Shown here: positions 1 through 9,111 of the stretch, piece after piece
Numbering within the stretch: position 1 is the first letter of the stretch
Layout of the letters: every line of letters begins with the position of its first letter
NCBI RefSeq assembly: GCF_000236925.1
Contig: NC_016941.1
Coordinates: forward strand, 1,736,001 to 1,800,000
Origin: Staphylococcus argenteus
GTDB taxonomy: Bacteria; Bacillota; Bacilli; Staphylococcales; Staphylococcaceae
Direction: 5' to 3'
DNA length: 64,000 nt
Program-made: the position numbers and the translations under genes
Notes under the pieces: generated by a model
The model's database searches: none
What the model saw: the letters and a program-made list of their open reading frames with translations, nothing else
What the model was told of the DNA's origin: nothing

Positions 1-1150
1 TCGAATTGGTTTAGGTGTAGCCAAACGCGCACAAAGTTTTGGCATGAAAATTTTAGCATTTGATCCATATTTAACCGATGAAAAAGCTAAATCCTTAAAT
101 ATTACTAAGGCAACAGTTGACGAAATCGCACATCAGTCTGATTTCATTACTTTGCATACACCATTAACTCCTAAAACAAAAGGCTTAATTAATGCTGAAT
201 TCTTTGCAAAAGCAAAACCAAATTTACAAATTATCAATGTAGCACGTGGAGGAATTATTGATGAAAAAGCATTAATCACTGCTTTAGATGAAGGTCAAAT
301 TAGCCGTGCAGCTATCGATGTCTTCGAACATGAGCCTGCAACAGACTCTCCACTTGTTGAACATGAGAAAATCATTGTCACACCACACTTAGGAGCATCA
401 ACGGTAGAAGCCCAAGAAAAAGTAGCGATTTCTGTTTCAAATGAAATTATAGAAATATTAGTTGATGGAACTGTCACACATGCTGTAAATGCACCAAAAA
501 TGGATTTAAGTAGTATAGATGATACTGTTAAGTCGTTTATTAATTTAAGCCAAACAGTTGGTGAATTAGCTATTCAACTTATGCACAATGCACCTAGTTC
601 AATTAAAATTACATACGGCGGCGATTTAGCTTCCATCGACAGTAGTTTATTAACGCGTACGATTGTTACACATATTTTAAAAGATGATTTAGGTCCTGAA
701 GTCAATATTATCAATGCTTTAATGCTATTAAACCAACAACAAGTAACATTAAATATTGAAAACAACAAATCTGAAACTGGTTTTAGCAATTACTTAGAAG
801 TGGAACTTTCAAATGACACAGATTCTGTTAAGGTAGGTGCTTCTGTCTTTACTGGTTTCGGTCCAAGAATCGTTCGTATTAATAATTTCTCTGTTGATTT
901 AAAACCTAATCAATATCAAATCGTGTCTTATCATAATGATACACCTGGTATGGTTGGAAAAACTGGTGCATTATTAGGTGAATATAATATTAATATTGCT
1001 TCTATGACTCTTGGTCGAACGGAAGCTGGTGGAGACGCACTCATGATTTTATCTGTTGACCAACCTGTATCAAATGAAATTATAAAAGAACTTAAACAAG
1101 TTGGAGATTATAATCAAATCTTTACAACTGAACTAACAGTACAAATATAA
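1..1150 (+). CDS. serA: D-3-phosphoglycerate dehydrogenase, 3' part
   Basis: This enzyme catalyses the first step of serine biosynthesis: NAD-dependent oxidation of 3-phosphoglycerate to 3-phosphohydroxypyruvate in the cytosol. The reading frame is already open at base 2 (RIGLGVAKRAQSFG, the end of the GxGxxG NAD-binding loop), so the N-terminal substrate domain lies outside the window. Visible motifs are the catalytic Arg region NVARGGIIDE, the Glu region DVFEHEP and the catalytic His in TPHLGAST. An intervening domain follows, and then a C-terminal ACT domain (HNDTPGMVGKTGALLGEYNI) typical of the long, serine-responsive SerA type. A long hairpin terminator follows the stop codon. The identification is very secure; the entry is partial only because of the window edge. 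Confidence 0.95.
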   Translation, partial: RIGLGVAKRAQSFGMKILAFDPYLTDEKAKSLNITKATVDEIAHQSDFITLHTPLTPKTKGLINAEFFAKAKPNLQIINVARGGIIDEKALITALDEGQISRAAIDVFEHEPATDSPLVEHEKIIVTPHLGASTVEAQEKVAISVSNEIIEILVDGTVTHAVNAPKMDLSSIDDTVKSFINLSQTVGELAIQLMHNAPSSIKITYGGDLASIDSSLLTRTIVTHILKDDLGPEVNIINALMLLNQQQVTLNIENNKSETGFSNYLEVELSNDTDSVKVGASVFTGFGPRIVRINNFSVDLKPNQYQIVSYHNDTPGMVGKTGALLGEYNINIASMTLGRTEAGGDALMILSVDQPVSNEIIKELKQVGDYNQIFTTELTVQI

Positions 1151-1170
1151 ACCTTTGACACAAATTAAAA

Positions 1171-1273
1171 TGCCAAGAATATATGGAACTGCTGTGCTAA
1201 TCTAAAAGTCAGATTTTTAGTCCAACTTTTGGAGTCCAGTACAACACCATCCATAGCTTCTTGGCATCTTTTT
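1171..1273 (+). terminator. Long hairpin terminator between serA and the HAD gene
   Basis: The outer arms TGCCAAGAA (1171-1179) and TTCTTGGCA (1258-1266) pair perfectly and are extended by TATGG/CCATA. An inner stem TCTAAAAGT/ACTTTTGGA also forms, with a U-G pair on the + strand. A T-rich run follows at 1268-1273. The element lies between convergent genes and could act in both directions. It is much longer (about 96 nt) than a standard intrinsic terminator, so a small structured RNA is an alternative. Confidence 0.7.
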
Positions 1274-1330
1274 ATTTATAAATTTCCCCTTACAAATGAG
1301 TCGATACATCCATTTTCAATGTCGAAAATG

Positions 1331-2461
1331 TTACATATCTTTAAGTACGTTTTTTATTTCTCCTAAATAATCAATGATATAGTCTGCATGATGTGATTTC
1401 AACTCTTCGGCTGCATCTTTTCCTTTCAAACCAGTTAATGTACCAATAAATGTTGCGCCTATTTTTTGAGCACTTAATAAATCGGCTAATGAATCCCCTA
1501 CAATAAACACATCGGATTTATTTACAATGTTGTCTTGATTATTGATATATGACTCATATTTATCTTGTTCATTACCATATAAAGCTGCAATATAACTGAA
1601 AGGATTCGGCTTACCTAATGGTTGCGCATGAACAAACATGTTTTCCGCTTCTAACACATCACTTGCTGTTGCAATATGATTTGCTTTAAAATACTTTAAC
1701 AATCCTAAACTTTCAAATGGAACAACAGTTTCAGTATATGGACGACCAGTAGCAATACCTAATTCATATCCAGCTTCTCTTAAATCATTTAACAGTGATT
1801 TTATCTCTTCTACTGGTCTCAATATAATCTCTTGATAAATATAACCTGATTTAAATGTTGTTCGAGCGGTTTTCTTTTCAACTTCTTCAAATAATTTCGA
1901 GCCTAAATACCACTCTTGATACACTTCTTGAGCTAACGTCCACAATGCACCCTTTAAATTGAATAATGATGCATCAGAAATTTGTAATTGTGATTTTGCA
2001 AAATTTTCCAAAGCTGCATAAATATTGTTTTTACCATCTTTAACATGGTTTAAGAAGTTTAAAGGTAATTCCTCATTTAAAATAAATGGTTCTTTTAACT
2101 GCTCTTTAATTCTTGATAATTTTAACTCTACCGATTCATTAAAATACAGAAATGATATTACATCTTCATGTGATAATTTTTTTAAAACATCTATTAAGTG
2201 TAAACTAAAAACAATAAATAACATATCCCAATTCGAGTTCAAACCTAGTGATTTTAACTTATTTAAAACTTTATCATCCTGAAAAACTTTTTTTCTAATT
2301 TCTTGAATGTTATTGTCATTTATAGTCTCCCAATCTATATGTGAATGAAGTCCCAAAAATTGTTTATCCATTAATAGTTCATAAACAGTTAATGCAGAGA
2401 CATCAAAGCAACGTTCTTCACTTAAAAAGACACCATCTACATCAAATAAAATCTTTTTCAT
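1331..2461 (-). CDS. HAD-superfamily hydrolase with large helical cap
   Basis: This is a predicted cytosolic Mg-dependent phosphatase of the haloacid dehalogenase superfamily; the substrate is unknown. All four HAD motifs are visible: DVDG at the N-terminus (D6 nucleophile, D8 acid/base), Thr in ATGRP, Lys in GKPNPF and the metal-binding GDSLADLL. At 376 residues it is clearly longer than the usual 220-260. About 190 extra, mostly helical residues sit between motifs I and II and form an enlarged cap domain. It is transcribed alone, converging on serA. A CodY-like palindrome lies directly upstream of the Shine-Dalgarno. The family call is firm and the function open. Confidence 0.85.
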   Translation of the reverse strand: MKKILFDVDGVFLSEERCFDVSALTVYELLMDKQFLGLHSHIDWETINDNNIQEIRKKVFQDDKVLNKLKSLGLNSNWDMLFIVFSLHLIDVLKKLSHEDVISFLYFNESVELKLSRIKEQLKEPFILNEELPLNFLNHVKDGKNNIYAALENFAKSQLQISDASLFNLKGALWTLAQEVYQEWYLGSKLFEEVEKKTARTTFKSGYIYQEIILRPVEEIKSLLNDLREAGYELGIATGRPYTETVVPFESLGLLKYFKANHIATASDVLEAENMFVHAQPLGKPNPFSYIAALYGNEQDKYESYINNQDNIVNKSDVFIVGDSLADLLSAQKIGATFIGTLTGLKGKDAAEELKSHHADYIIDYLGEIKNVLKDM

Positions 2462-2470
2462 AATCCCACT

Positions 2471-2489
2471 CCATTTCTGAAAATTCAGA
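2471..2489 (-). promoter_or_regulatory. Possible CodY-type box upstream of the HAD gene
   Basis: A 6+2+6 inverted repeat, TCTGAA-AA-TTCAGA, is at 2476-2489. Read on the minus strand from 2485, 12 of 15 positions fit the CodY consensus AATTTTCWGAAAATT. It sits about 10 nt upstream of the HAD start codon. AT-rich genomes give many chance matches. Confidence 0.3.
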
Positions 2490-2512
2490 TATAAATCATT
2501 CTACTATTTGGC

Positions 2513-2553
2513 TTAAAAAAGCGCAAACCCCTTTTGAAACAGGATCTGCGCTT
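2513..2553 (-). terminator. Terminator of nagE
   Basis: The inverted repeat AAGCGCA (2519-2525)/TGCGCTT (2547-2553) is followed on the minus strand by a run of T. It lies 10 nt after the nagE stop codon, as expected for an intrinsic terminator. Confidence 0.8.
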
Positions 2554-2562
2554 AAATTAAAT

Positions 2563-4029
2563 TTATAATTGTTTTTCAATTTCATCAGCAATTTGTTGCA
2601 CATGTGTACCTATAATTACTTGTGTTGAATGTTGTCCATTCAATGTCACACCAACTGCTCCAGCATTTTTAATCTTCTGCTGATCAACTATTGAAGTATC
2701 ATTTAACTCTAATCGTAACCTTGTTGCACAGTTCGTTAAACTAATGATATTTTCTTTGCCACCTAAACCTTCAAGTATTTGAACAGCATGATGATAATAT
2801 TTACTTCTATTCACATCATTTTCACCTGGCGCAATATTTTCTTTCCCAACAGTTGGATCAATTAATTCATTTTCGCCTCTACCTATTGTATTTAAATTGA
2901 ATACTTGGATTACTACACGGAAAATAACATAGTATAAAATAAAGAATACAACCCCTTGAACGAGTAACATTAGAGGATGATTGGATACAGGATTAATCAA
3001 AGATAATACATAATCAATGAGTCCTGCACTAAATGAAAAGCCAGCTGTCCAATGGAAACTTGCTGCAATAAATAGTGATAAGCCAGTTAATAATGCATGT
3101 ACAACATATAGAATTGGCGCAACAAACATAAATGCAAACTCAATCGGTTCTGTCACACCAACGAAGAATGCCGCAACCGAACTAGCAAGGAACCATCCAT
3201 AAACTTGTTTTTTCTGTGTTGATTTAGCTGTATGATACATTGCTAAGGCTGCTGCAGGAATACCAAACATCATTATTGGAAAGAAACCTGCTTGATAACG
3301 TCCAGTAATACCTTTTACAGCATCTTTACCACTTTGAAATTTACCAATATCATTAATACCAATTGTATCGAACCAAAACACACTATTGAGCGCATGATGC
3401 AATCCTGTTGGTATTAATAATCGGTTCGCCACACCATAAATAAAAGCACCAAATGATCCTAAACCAACGATTGACTCACCAAACTTCACAATCCATGTGT
3501 ATAATATTGGCCATAAAAATAATAATATGACAACTAAAAATGTACAGTAAAAAGCTGTCATAATTGGTACTAAGCGTTTACCACTAAAAAATGAAAGTGC
3601 TAATGGTAATTCTGTTTCACTAAACTTGTTGTATGTATATGCTGCTATTAAACCAATCACAATACCAACAAACACATTACCGTTATTCATTTTTTCAAAT
3701 GCTGAATTTATTTCCGATGCCTTCATTCCTAATAATGGGGCTAATTTCATTGGTGATAATACAACTGTCACTAAAAAATAACCTAGAGTAGCCGCAAGTG
3801 CCACGGCACCATCATTTTTCTTCGCCATTCCAATGGCTACACCAATAGCAAACAAAATACCTAGTTGCTCTAAAATTGTAGTACCTACAGTTGTAAAAAA
3901 CATAGCTATTTTGGGCGTCACATGTAGTGCATTTAATGTATTACCAACCCCAGCAATAATTGCAGCAGCTGGTAAAATGGCAACTGGTAACATTAACGAA
4001 CGCCCTAAATTTTGGAAAAATTTATACAT
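2563..4029 (-). CDS. nagE: PTS N-acetylglucosamine-type transporter, EIIBC
   Basis: This membrane permease imports and phosphorylates an amino sugar, most likely N-acetylglucosamine. The N-terminal EIIC domain (about residues 1-380) has roughly ten hydrophobic segments starting at LMLPVAILPAAAIIAG. The C-terminal EIIB domain carries the phosphorylated cysteine in SLTNCATRLRLEL. There is no EIIA domain, so phosphate must come from a separate EIIA, usually the glucose-type Crr protein. The length (488 aa) fits staphylococcal NagE/PtaA. Start ATG at 4029 is preceded by AAAAGGA. A long hairpin fills the short gap between plsC and this gene and may be its leader. Glucose-family specificity within EIIBC permeases is hard to assign precisely from sequence. 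Confidence 0.88.
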   Translation of the reverse strand: MYKFFQNLGRSLMLPVAILPAAAIIAGVGNTLNALHVTPKIAMFFTTVGTTILEQLGILFAIGVAIGMAKKNDGAVALAATLGYFLVTVVLSPMKLAPLLGMKASEINSAFEKMNNGNVFVGIVIGLIAAYTYNKFSETELPLALSFFSGKRLVPIMTAFYCTFLVVILLFLWPILYTWIVKFGESIVGLGSFGAFIYGVANRLLIPTGLHHALNSVFWFDTIGINDIGKFQSGKDAVKGITGRYQAGFFPIMMFGIPAAALAMYHTAKSTQKKQVYGWFLASSVAAFFVGVTEPIEFAFMFVAPILYVVHALLTGLSLFIAASFHWTAGFSFSAGLIDYVLSLINPVSNHPLMLLVQGVVFFILYYVIFRVVIQVFNLNTIGRGENELIDPTVGKENIAPGENDVNRSKYYHHAVQILEGLGGKENIISLTNCATRLRLELNDTSIVDQQKIKNAGAVGVTLNGQHSTQVIIGTHVQQIADEIEKQL

Positions 4030-4051
4030 TGAATGTCATTCCTTTTAAATA

Positions 4052-4140
4052 AGGTAGAAATATATAGATTACTAATCTACTGAGAATAACTAAATCAATG
4101 CTCAGTTATCTAGATATACTAACCAGCTATATTCCTACCT
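4052..4140 (-). promoter_or_regulatory. Long fold-back structure in the nagE leader
   Basis: The outer arms are 4052-4064 and 4128-4140, 13 bp. They pair completely only on the minus strand, where the single irregular pair becomes a G-U wobble. Inside are a TAGATT/AATCTA hairpin and an ACTGAG (4079-4084)/CTCAGT (4101-4106) stem, giving an 89-nt near-continuous fold-back. It begins 9 nt after the plsC stop and ends about 22 nt before the nagE start codon. It could be the plsC terminator, a nagE regulatory leader or an RNase III processing site. It is not followed by a clear U-run, which argues against a simple terminator. Confidence 0.5.
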
Positions 4141-4149
4141 CAAGTTATT

Positions 4150-4767
4150 TTATAAACTTTTTACAATTTCATGCAATTCTTGTTGTAATTTTGCAGTTTG
4201 TGCTTCAATTTCTTTTGTAATGTAATCAATACGCTCATTTCTCTTAAGATCTTTCGGTAAATCGTTAATATCAATCGGTTTACCAATATTTATGTATGCT
4301 TGTCCCGTTAAAAGACCATGAATTTTTGTCGGTCCAACATAAGCAACCGGTAATATTGGTGATTTACTTAACATCGCAATTGTCGATGCACCACGTTTAA
4401 GAGGTGCGCCTTCTTGTGAAGTACGAGAACCTGTTGGGAAAATACCAACAGTTTTGTGTTCTTTCAATAAATTGATTGGTCGTTTCAAAGTACTCGGCCC
4501 TGGATTTTCACGATCAACAGGAAAAGCATTTAAAGAAGTTAAAAATTTACCTATCCATTTATTTTTAAATAATTCCTTTTTAGCCATATAATGGATTTGA
4601 TTTGGATATAACGCCATTCCAAGCATAATTACTTCATTGTAACTTTCATGTGTACATGTTACGACGTACTTACTATCTTTTGGAATATTATCCTTACCGA
4701 TTACGTATAATGATTTTGACATTTTCACTAAAATAAAATTCAAAATCTTACTAATCACTGAATACAT
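4150..4767 (-). CDS. plsC: PlsC-like 1-acyl-glycerol-3-phosphate acyltransferase
   Basis: This is a lysophosphatidate acyltransferase family protein, expected at the membrane where it makes phosphatidic acid for phospholipid synthesis. The 205-residue length is normal. The canonical HX4D motif appears here as H40-ESYN-E45, with Glu in place of Asp. The FPEGTR substrate-binding motif appears as FPTGSR (110-115). The later RGASTIAMLSKSPILPVAYVGP block, including the VPV/LPV-like motif, is conserved. A promoter (GAACAA 4829-4834 and ATTTTA 4806-4811, reading TTGTTC-17-TAAAAT on the minus strand) fits. It may be the organism's genuine PlsC with lineage-specific motifs, or a divergent paralogue. 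Confidence 0.78.
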   Translation of the reverse strand: MYSVISKILNFILVKMSKSLYVIGKDNIPKDSKYVVTCTHESYNEVIMLGMALYPNQIHYMAKKELFKNKWIGKFLTSLNAFPVDRENPGPSTLKRPINLLKEHKTVGIFPTGSRTSQEGAPLKRGASTIAMLSKSPILPVAYVGPTKIHGLLTGQAYINIGKPIDINDLPKDLKRNERIDYITKEIEAQTAKLQQELHEIVKSL

Positions 4768-4805
4768 TGTGCCACCTACTTAACTTATTTGTTTATAACA
4801 ACTAG

Positions 4806-4834
4806 ATTTTATCACTATATTTTTACTAGAACAA
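4806..4834 (-). promoter_or_regulatory. Candidate sigma-A promoter of plsC
   Basis: On the minus strand TTGTTC (4829-4834) and TAAAAT (4806-4811) are separated by 17 nt. They lie about 40 nt upstream of the plsC start, between the divergent plsC and htrA-like genes. Confidence 0.45.
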
Positions 4835-4938
4835 GACAGTCTGAAAATACATCTAAAGTTGTATAGTGAATTACTAGCTTTAATTGTAAAAAACAGACAT
4901 AATTAAACTATATATAAATTATATAATGGAGGTTAAGT

Positions 4939-6213
4939 ATGTCAGAATTTAATCAATCAGATTATAGTACATCAAATCATAATCAATCACCTAGATACAG
5001 AAAACCAAAATTCCCATGGTTTAAAACTGTAATCGTAGCATTAATCGCCGGAATTATTGGTGCACTTCTTGTTCTTGGTATAGGAAAAGTTTTAAGCAGT
5101 ACTATTTTAAATAAAGATGGTTCAACAGTACAGACTACCAACACTAAAGGAGGTAATCAATTAGACAGTCAAAGCAAAAAATTCGGTTCCGTTCACGAAA
5201 TGATAAAATCTGTCTCTCCTGCAATTGTTGGTGTTATAAATATGCAGAAAGCTTCAAGTGTCGATGACTTATTAAAAGGAAAATCATCAAAGCCGTCTGA
5301 AGCGGGTGTCGGTTCAGGTGTTATTTATCAAATAAATAACAATTCAGCTTATATTGTGACAAATAATCATGTTATCGATGGCGCAAGTGAAATTAAAGTT
5401 CAATTACATAATAAAAAACAAGTTAAAGCGAAATTAGTTGGTAAAGATGCCGTTACTGATATTGCTGTGCTTAAAATTGAAAATACAAAAGGTATTAAAG
5501 CGATTCAGTTTGCTAATTCGTCAAAAGTACAAACTGGTGACAGCGTGTTCGCAATGGGTAACCCACTTGGATTACAATTTGCTAACTCAGTAACATCAGG
5601 TATTATTTCTGCTAATGAACGTACAATAGACGCTGAAACAACTGGTGGAAACACGAAAGTTAGTGTTTTACAAACAGACGCTGCCATCAACCCTGGTAAC
5701 TCTGGCGGTGCCTTAGTTGATATAAATGGTAATTTAGTTGGTATTAATTCCATGAAAATTGCTGCTACTCAAGTAGAAGGTATCGGATTTGCTATTCCAA
5801 GTAACGAAGTTAAAGTAACAATAGAACAACTTGTAAAGCATGGTAAAATTGACCGACCTTCTATTGGCATTGGGTTAATTAACTTAAAAGATATTCCTGA
5901 AGAAGAACGTGAAAAACTTCATACAGATAGAGAAGATGGTATTTACGTCGCAAAAGCAGATAGTGATATTGACCTTAAAAAAGGAGATATTATTACAGAA
6001 ATTGATGGTAAAAAAATTAAAGACGACGTTGATTTAAGAAGCTATTTATATGAAAATAAAAAGCCTGGTGAGTCAGTAACAGTAACTGTTATCAGAGACG
6101 GTAAGTCTAAAGAAGTTAAAGTAAAATTAAAACAACAAAAAGAACAACCAAAACGTCAAAGTCGTACTGAACGTCAATTACCTGGCCAAGGCGATAGCGA
6201 TTTCTTTAAATAA
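4939..6213 (+). CDS. htrA: HtrA/DegP-like membrane-anchored serine protease
   Basis: This surface quality-control protease degrades or refolds misfolded exported proteins. It starts with a short polar cytoplasmic segment, followed by one transmembrane helix (about 29-52, TVIVALIAGIIGALLVLGIG). The trypsin-like domain (about 90-290) has triad H144 (TNNHVIDGA), D174 (AVTDIAVLKI) and S255 (NPGNSGGAL). A single PDZ domain (about 305-395, with KKGDIITEIDGKKI) and a basic C-terminal tail follow. The length of 424 aa matches the smaller of the two staphylococcal HtrA paralogues (HtrA1 type). GGAGG precedes the ATG. It is divergent from plsC and convergent with tyrS. No CtsR or two-component site was recognised. 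Confidence 0.92.
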   Translation: MSEFNQSDYSTSNHNQSPRYRKPKFPWFKTVIVALIAGIIGALLVLGIGKVLSSTILNKDGSTVQTTNTKGGNQLDSQSKKFGSVHEMIKSVSPAIVGVINMQKASSVDDLLKGKSSKPSEAGVGSGVIYQINNNSAYIVTNNHVIDGASEIKVQLHNKKQVKAKLVGKDAVTDIAVLKIENTKGIKAIQFANSSKVQTGDSVFAMGNPLGLQFANSVTSGIISANERTIDAETTGGNTKVSVLQTDAAINPGNSGGALVDINGNLVGINSMKIAATQVEGIGFAIPSNEVKVTIEQLVKHGKIDRPSIGIGLINLKDIPEEEREKLHTDREDGIYVAKADSDIDLKKGDIITEIDGKKIKDDVDLRSYLYENKKPGESVTVTVIRDGKSKEVKVKLKQQKEQPKRQSRTERQLPGQGDSDFFK

Positions 6214-6232
6214 ACTATAAAATTAAAATTTT

Positions 6233-6275
6233 GAGCCCACTCAATATTCACTTGAATAAATTGAGTGGGCTCTTA
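6233..6275. terminator. Bidirectional terminator, htrA-like/tyrS
   Basis: The perfect 13-bp inverted repeat GAGCCCACTCAAT (6233-6245)/ATTGAGTGGGCTC (6260-6272) has a 14-nt loop and T-rich flanks. It lies between convergent genes. Confidence 0.85.
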
Positions 6276-6354
6276 TTGTCTTCTCATCAAATGTTATATA
6301 ATCGCTTAAATCACTTAATGTCTTAAATCTTTCGTATTTTACCGGATGTTCAAT

Positions 6355-7677
<1,323 letters not shown>

Positions 7678-7683
7678 CTAAAT

Positions 7684-7926
7684 AAAAAAACACCCTTACA
7701 CTATTAATATGTAAGGGCGCTTTTGCACGTTACCACCAAACTTAAACATTCTTCTTTTCATAAGAAAAATATCCACTCTATTAATGATACGTTCATTAAC
7801 AAACGTAGGATGTCTCATTTATCAAGGTGTATTCATATTATAAAAAACACTAGTTCACAGCAACCACTAGCTCTCTGATGATTTTAAATAATATTACTTG
7901 TCCTTTAATCCTATTCTTTATGCATT
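7684..7926 (-). promoter_or_regulatory. T-box leader (tyrosine) of tyrS
   Basis: Read on the minus strand, the leader has AGAGAGC and the stem I distal region, then the specifier context GAA-TAC-A with TAC (Tyr) at 7831-7829. The T-box element GTGGTAACGTGC lies at 7736-7725. It ends in a terminator stem CCCTTACA (7693-7700)/TGTAAGGG (7710-7717) followed by seven T. Pairing of uncharged tRNA-Tyr with the T-box should favour the antiterminator. The specifier matches the downstream gene. Confidence 0.95.
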
Positions 7927-7933
7927 TTCCCTA

Positions 7934-7962
7934 ATTATAATTAACGTTAAAATAAAAGTCAA
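7934..7962 (-). promoter_or_regulatory. Promoter of the tyrS T-box transcript
   Basis: TTGACT (7962-7957) and a perfect TATAAT (7939-7934) are separated by 17 nt on the minus strand. The predicted start site near 7926 fits the start of the T-box leader. Confidence 0.85.
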
Positions 7963-7977
7963 ATTGCTTAAATATGG

Positions 7978-7983
7978 TATACT
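7978..7983 (+). promoter_or_regulatory. Extended -10 element of the glycosyltransferase gene
   Basis: TGG-TATACT forms an extended -10 element about 23 nt before the start codon. There is no good -35, and the region where one would lie overlaps the divergent tyrS -35. Confidence 0.5.
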
Positions 7984-8006
7984 ATACGTAATTTAGGAGG
8001 TTAAAG

Positions 8007-8912
8007 ATGACTAATCAAGACAACAATCATCAAATGAATCATCGAATGTATCAATTTGAAAAGATATATAAAACGATTAAACATATCATCGTTATTATAT
8101 TTATGATTATCATTGCCATCCTGGCTGTTGCTGTGATTGCGATGTCTTTCTATTTTCATCATTTAACTAAAATGTCTGATTCTATCTCAGATGAGGATTT
8201 AATCAAAAAAGTACGAAAAATTCCTGGTGATGAATTATTAGATCACACAAATAAAAATTTATTATCTGAGTATAACCATTCTCAAAACTCATTAATTATT
8301 GGACCTAAGACATCAAGTCCGAATGTTATTAAAGCATTAACATCATCAGAAGATACTTTATTTTATAAGCACGATGGTATTCTACCTAAAGCAATAATTA
8401 GAGCAATGATTCAAGATATTTTCAAAACTGATCAAAGTTCAGGTGGTAGCACAATTACCCAACAGCTTATAAAAAACCAAGTGCTTTCTAATGAAAAGAC
8501 TTATAGTCGTAAAGCAAATGAGCTTAGGTTATCAATTAGACTCGAGCACCTATTATCAAAAGATGAAATTATTTATACCTACTTAAATATCGTTCCATTT
8601 GGACGAGATTATAATGGTGCTAATATAACGGGTATTGCATCTGCATCGTATAGTTTATTTGGTATTCCACCAAAAGATTTATCGACTGCACAATCCGCTT
8701 ATCTTATTGGACTATTACAAAGTCCATATAGCTACACACCATATGAAAAAGATGGGGCTTTAAAGTCAGATGAAGACTTAAAATATAGCATCCAGAGACA
8801 ACATTATGTATTAAAGCGTATGCTAATCGAAGATCAAATTTCTAAAAAAGAATATGATGATGCATTAAAATATGACATTAAGTCGCATTTATTGAGTCGT
8901 AAAAAGCGTTAA
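8007..8912 (+). CDS. sgtA: Monofunctional peptidoglycan glycosyltransferase (GT51)
   Basis: This membrane-bound transglycosylase polymerises lipid II into glycan strands and has no transpeptidase domain. One N-terminal transmembrane helix (about 28-50, IIVIIFMIIIAILAVAVIAM) is followed by the GT51 domain. The domain's motifs are EDTLFYKHDGI (catalytic Glu of EDxxFxxHxG), GGSTITQQLIKN, RKANELRLSIRLEHLLSKDE and LNIVPFG. The length of 301 aa and location fit staphylococcal SgtA, the paralogue of MGT/SgtB; the symbol rests on synteny. AGGAGG precedes the ATG at good distance. It is divergent from tyrS and convergent with isdH. Confidence 0.88.
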   Translation: MTNQDNNHQMNHRMYQFEKIYKTIKHIIVIIFMIIIAILAVAVIAMSFYFHHLTKMSDSISDEDLIKKVRKIPGDELLDHTNKNLLSEYNHSQNSLIIGPKTSSPNVIKALTSSEDTLFYKHDGILPKAIIRAMIQDIFKTDQSSGGSTITQQLIKNQVLSNEKTYSRKANELRLSIRLEHLLSKDEIIYTYLNIVPFGRDYNGANITGIASASYSLFGIPPKDLSTAQSAYLIGLLQSPYSYTPYEKDGALKSDEDLKYSIQRQHYVLKRMLIEDQISKKEYDDALKYDIKSHLLSRKKR

Positions 8913-8971
8913 ATGATTAACGATTTATCACAGTACAAATACCATTCATCCTCAATATTAAACTATAAAGA

Positions 8972-9020
8972 ACAGCAGTCAGATGATTTTCAAATAGAAA
9001 ACTTCTCACTGCTGTCTTTT
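8972..9020 (+). terminator. Terminator of the glycosyltransferase gene
   Basis: ACAGCAGT (8972-8979) pairs with ACTGCTGT (9008-9015) and is followed by CTTTT. It lies 60 nt beyond the stop codon. A weaker stem (9039-9047/9062-9069) nearer isdH could serve isdH on the other strand. Confidence 0.7.
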
Positions 9021-9111
9021 AATAACCATGCTCAGATAGAAATTAACAATGCCTGATGATGGTTAATTCACAATATCTTAAATTTAGTAATACAAATTTA
9101 TATCAAACAAG

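Noticed and set aside
4086..4130. GntR/NagR-type operator in the nagE leader
   Set aside because: The TGGTTAGTATATCTAG-like sequence does not fit the known amino-sugar operator well; the region is better explained as RNA secondary structure.
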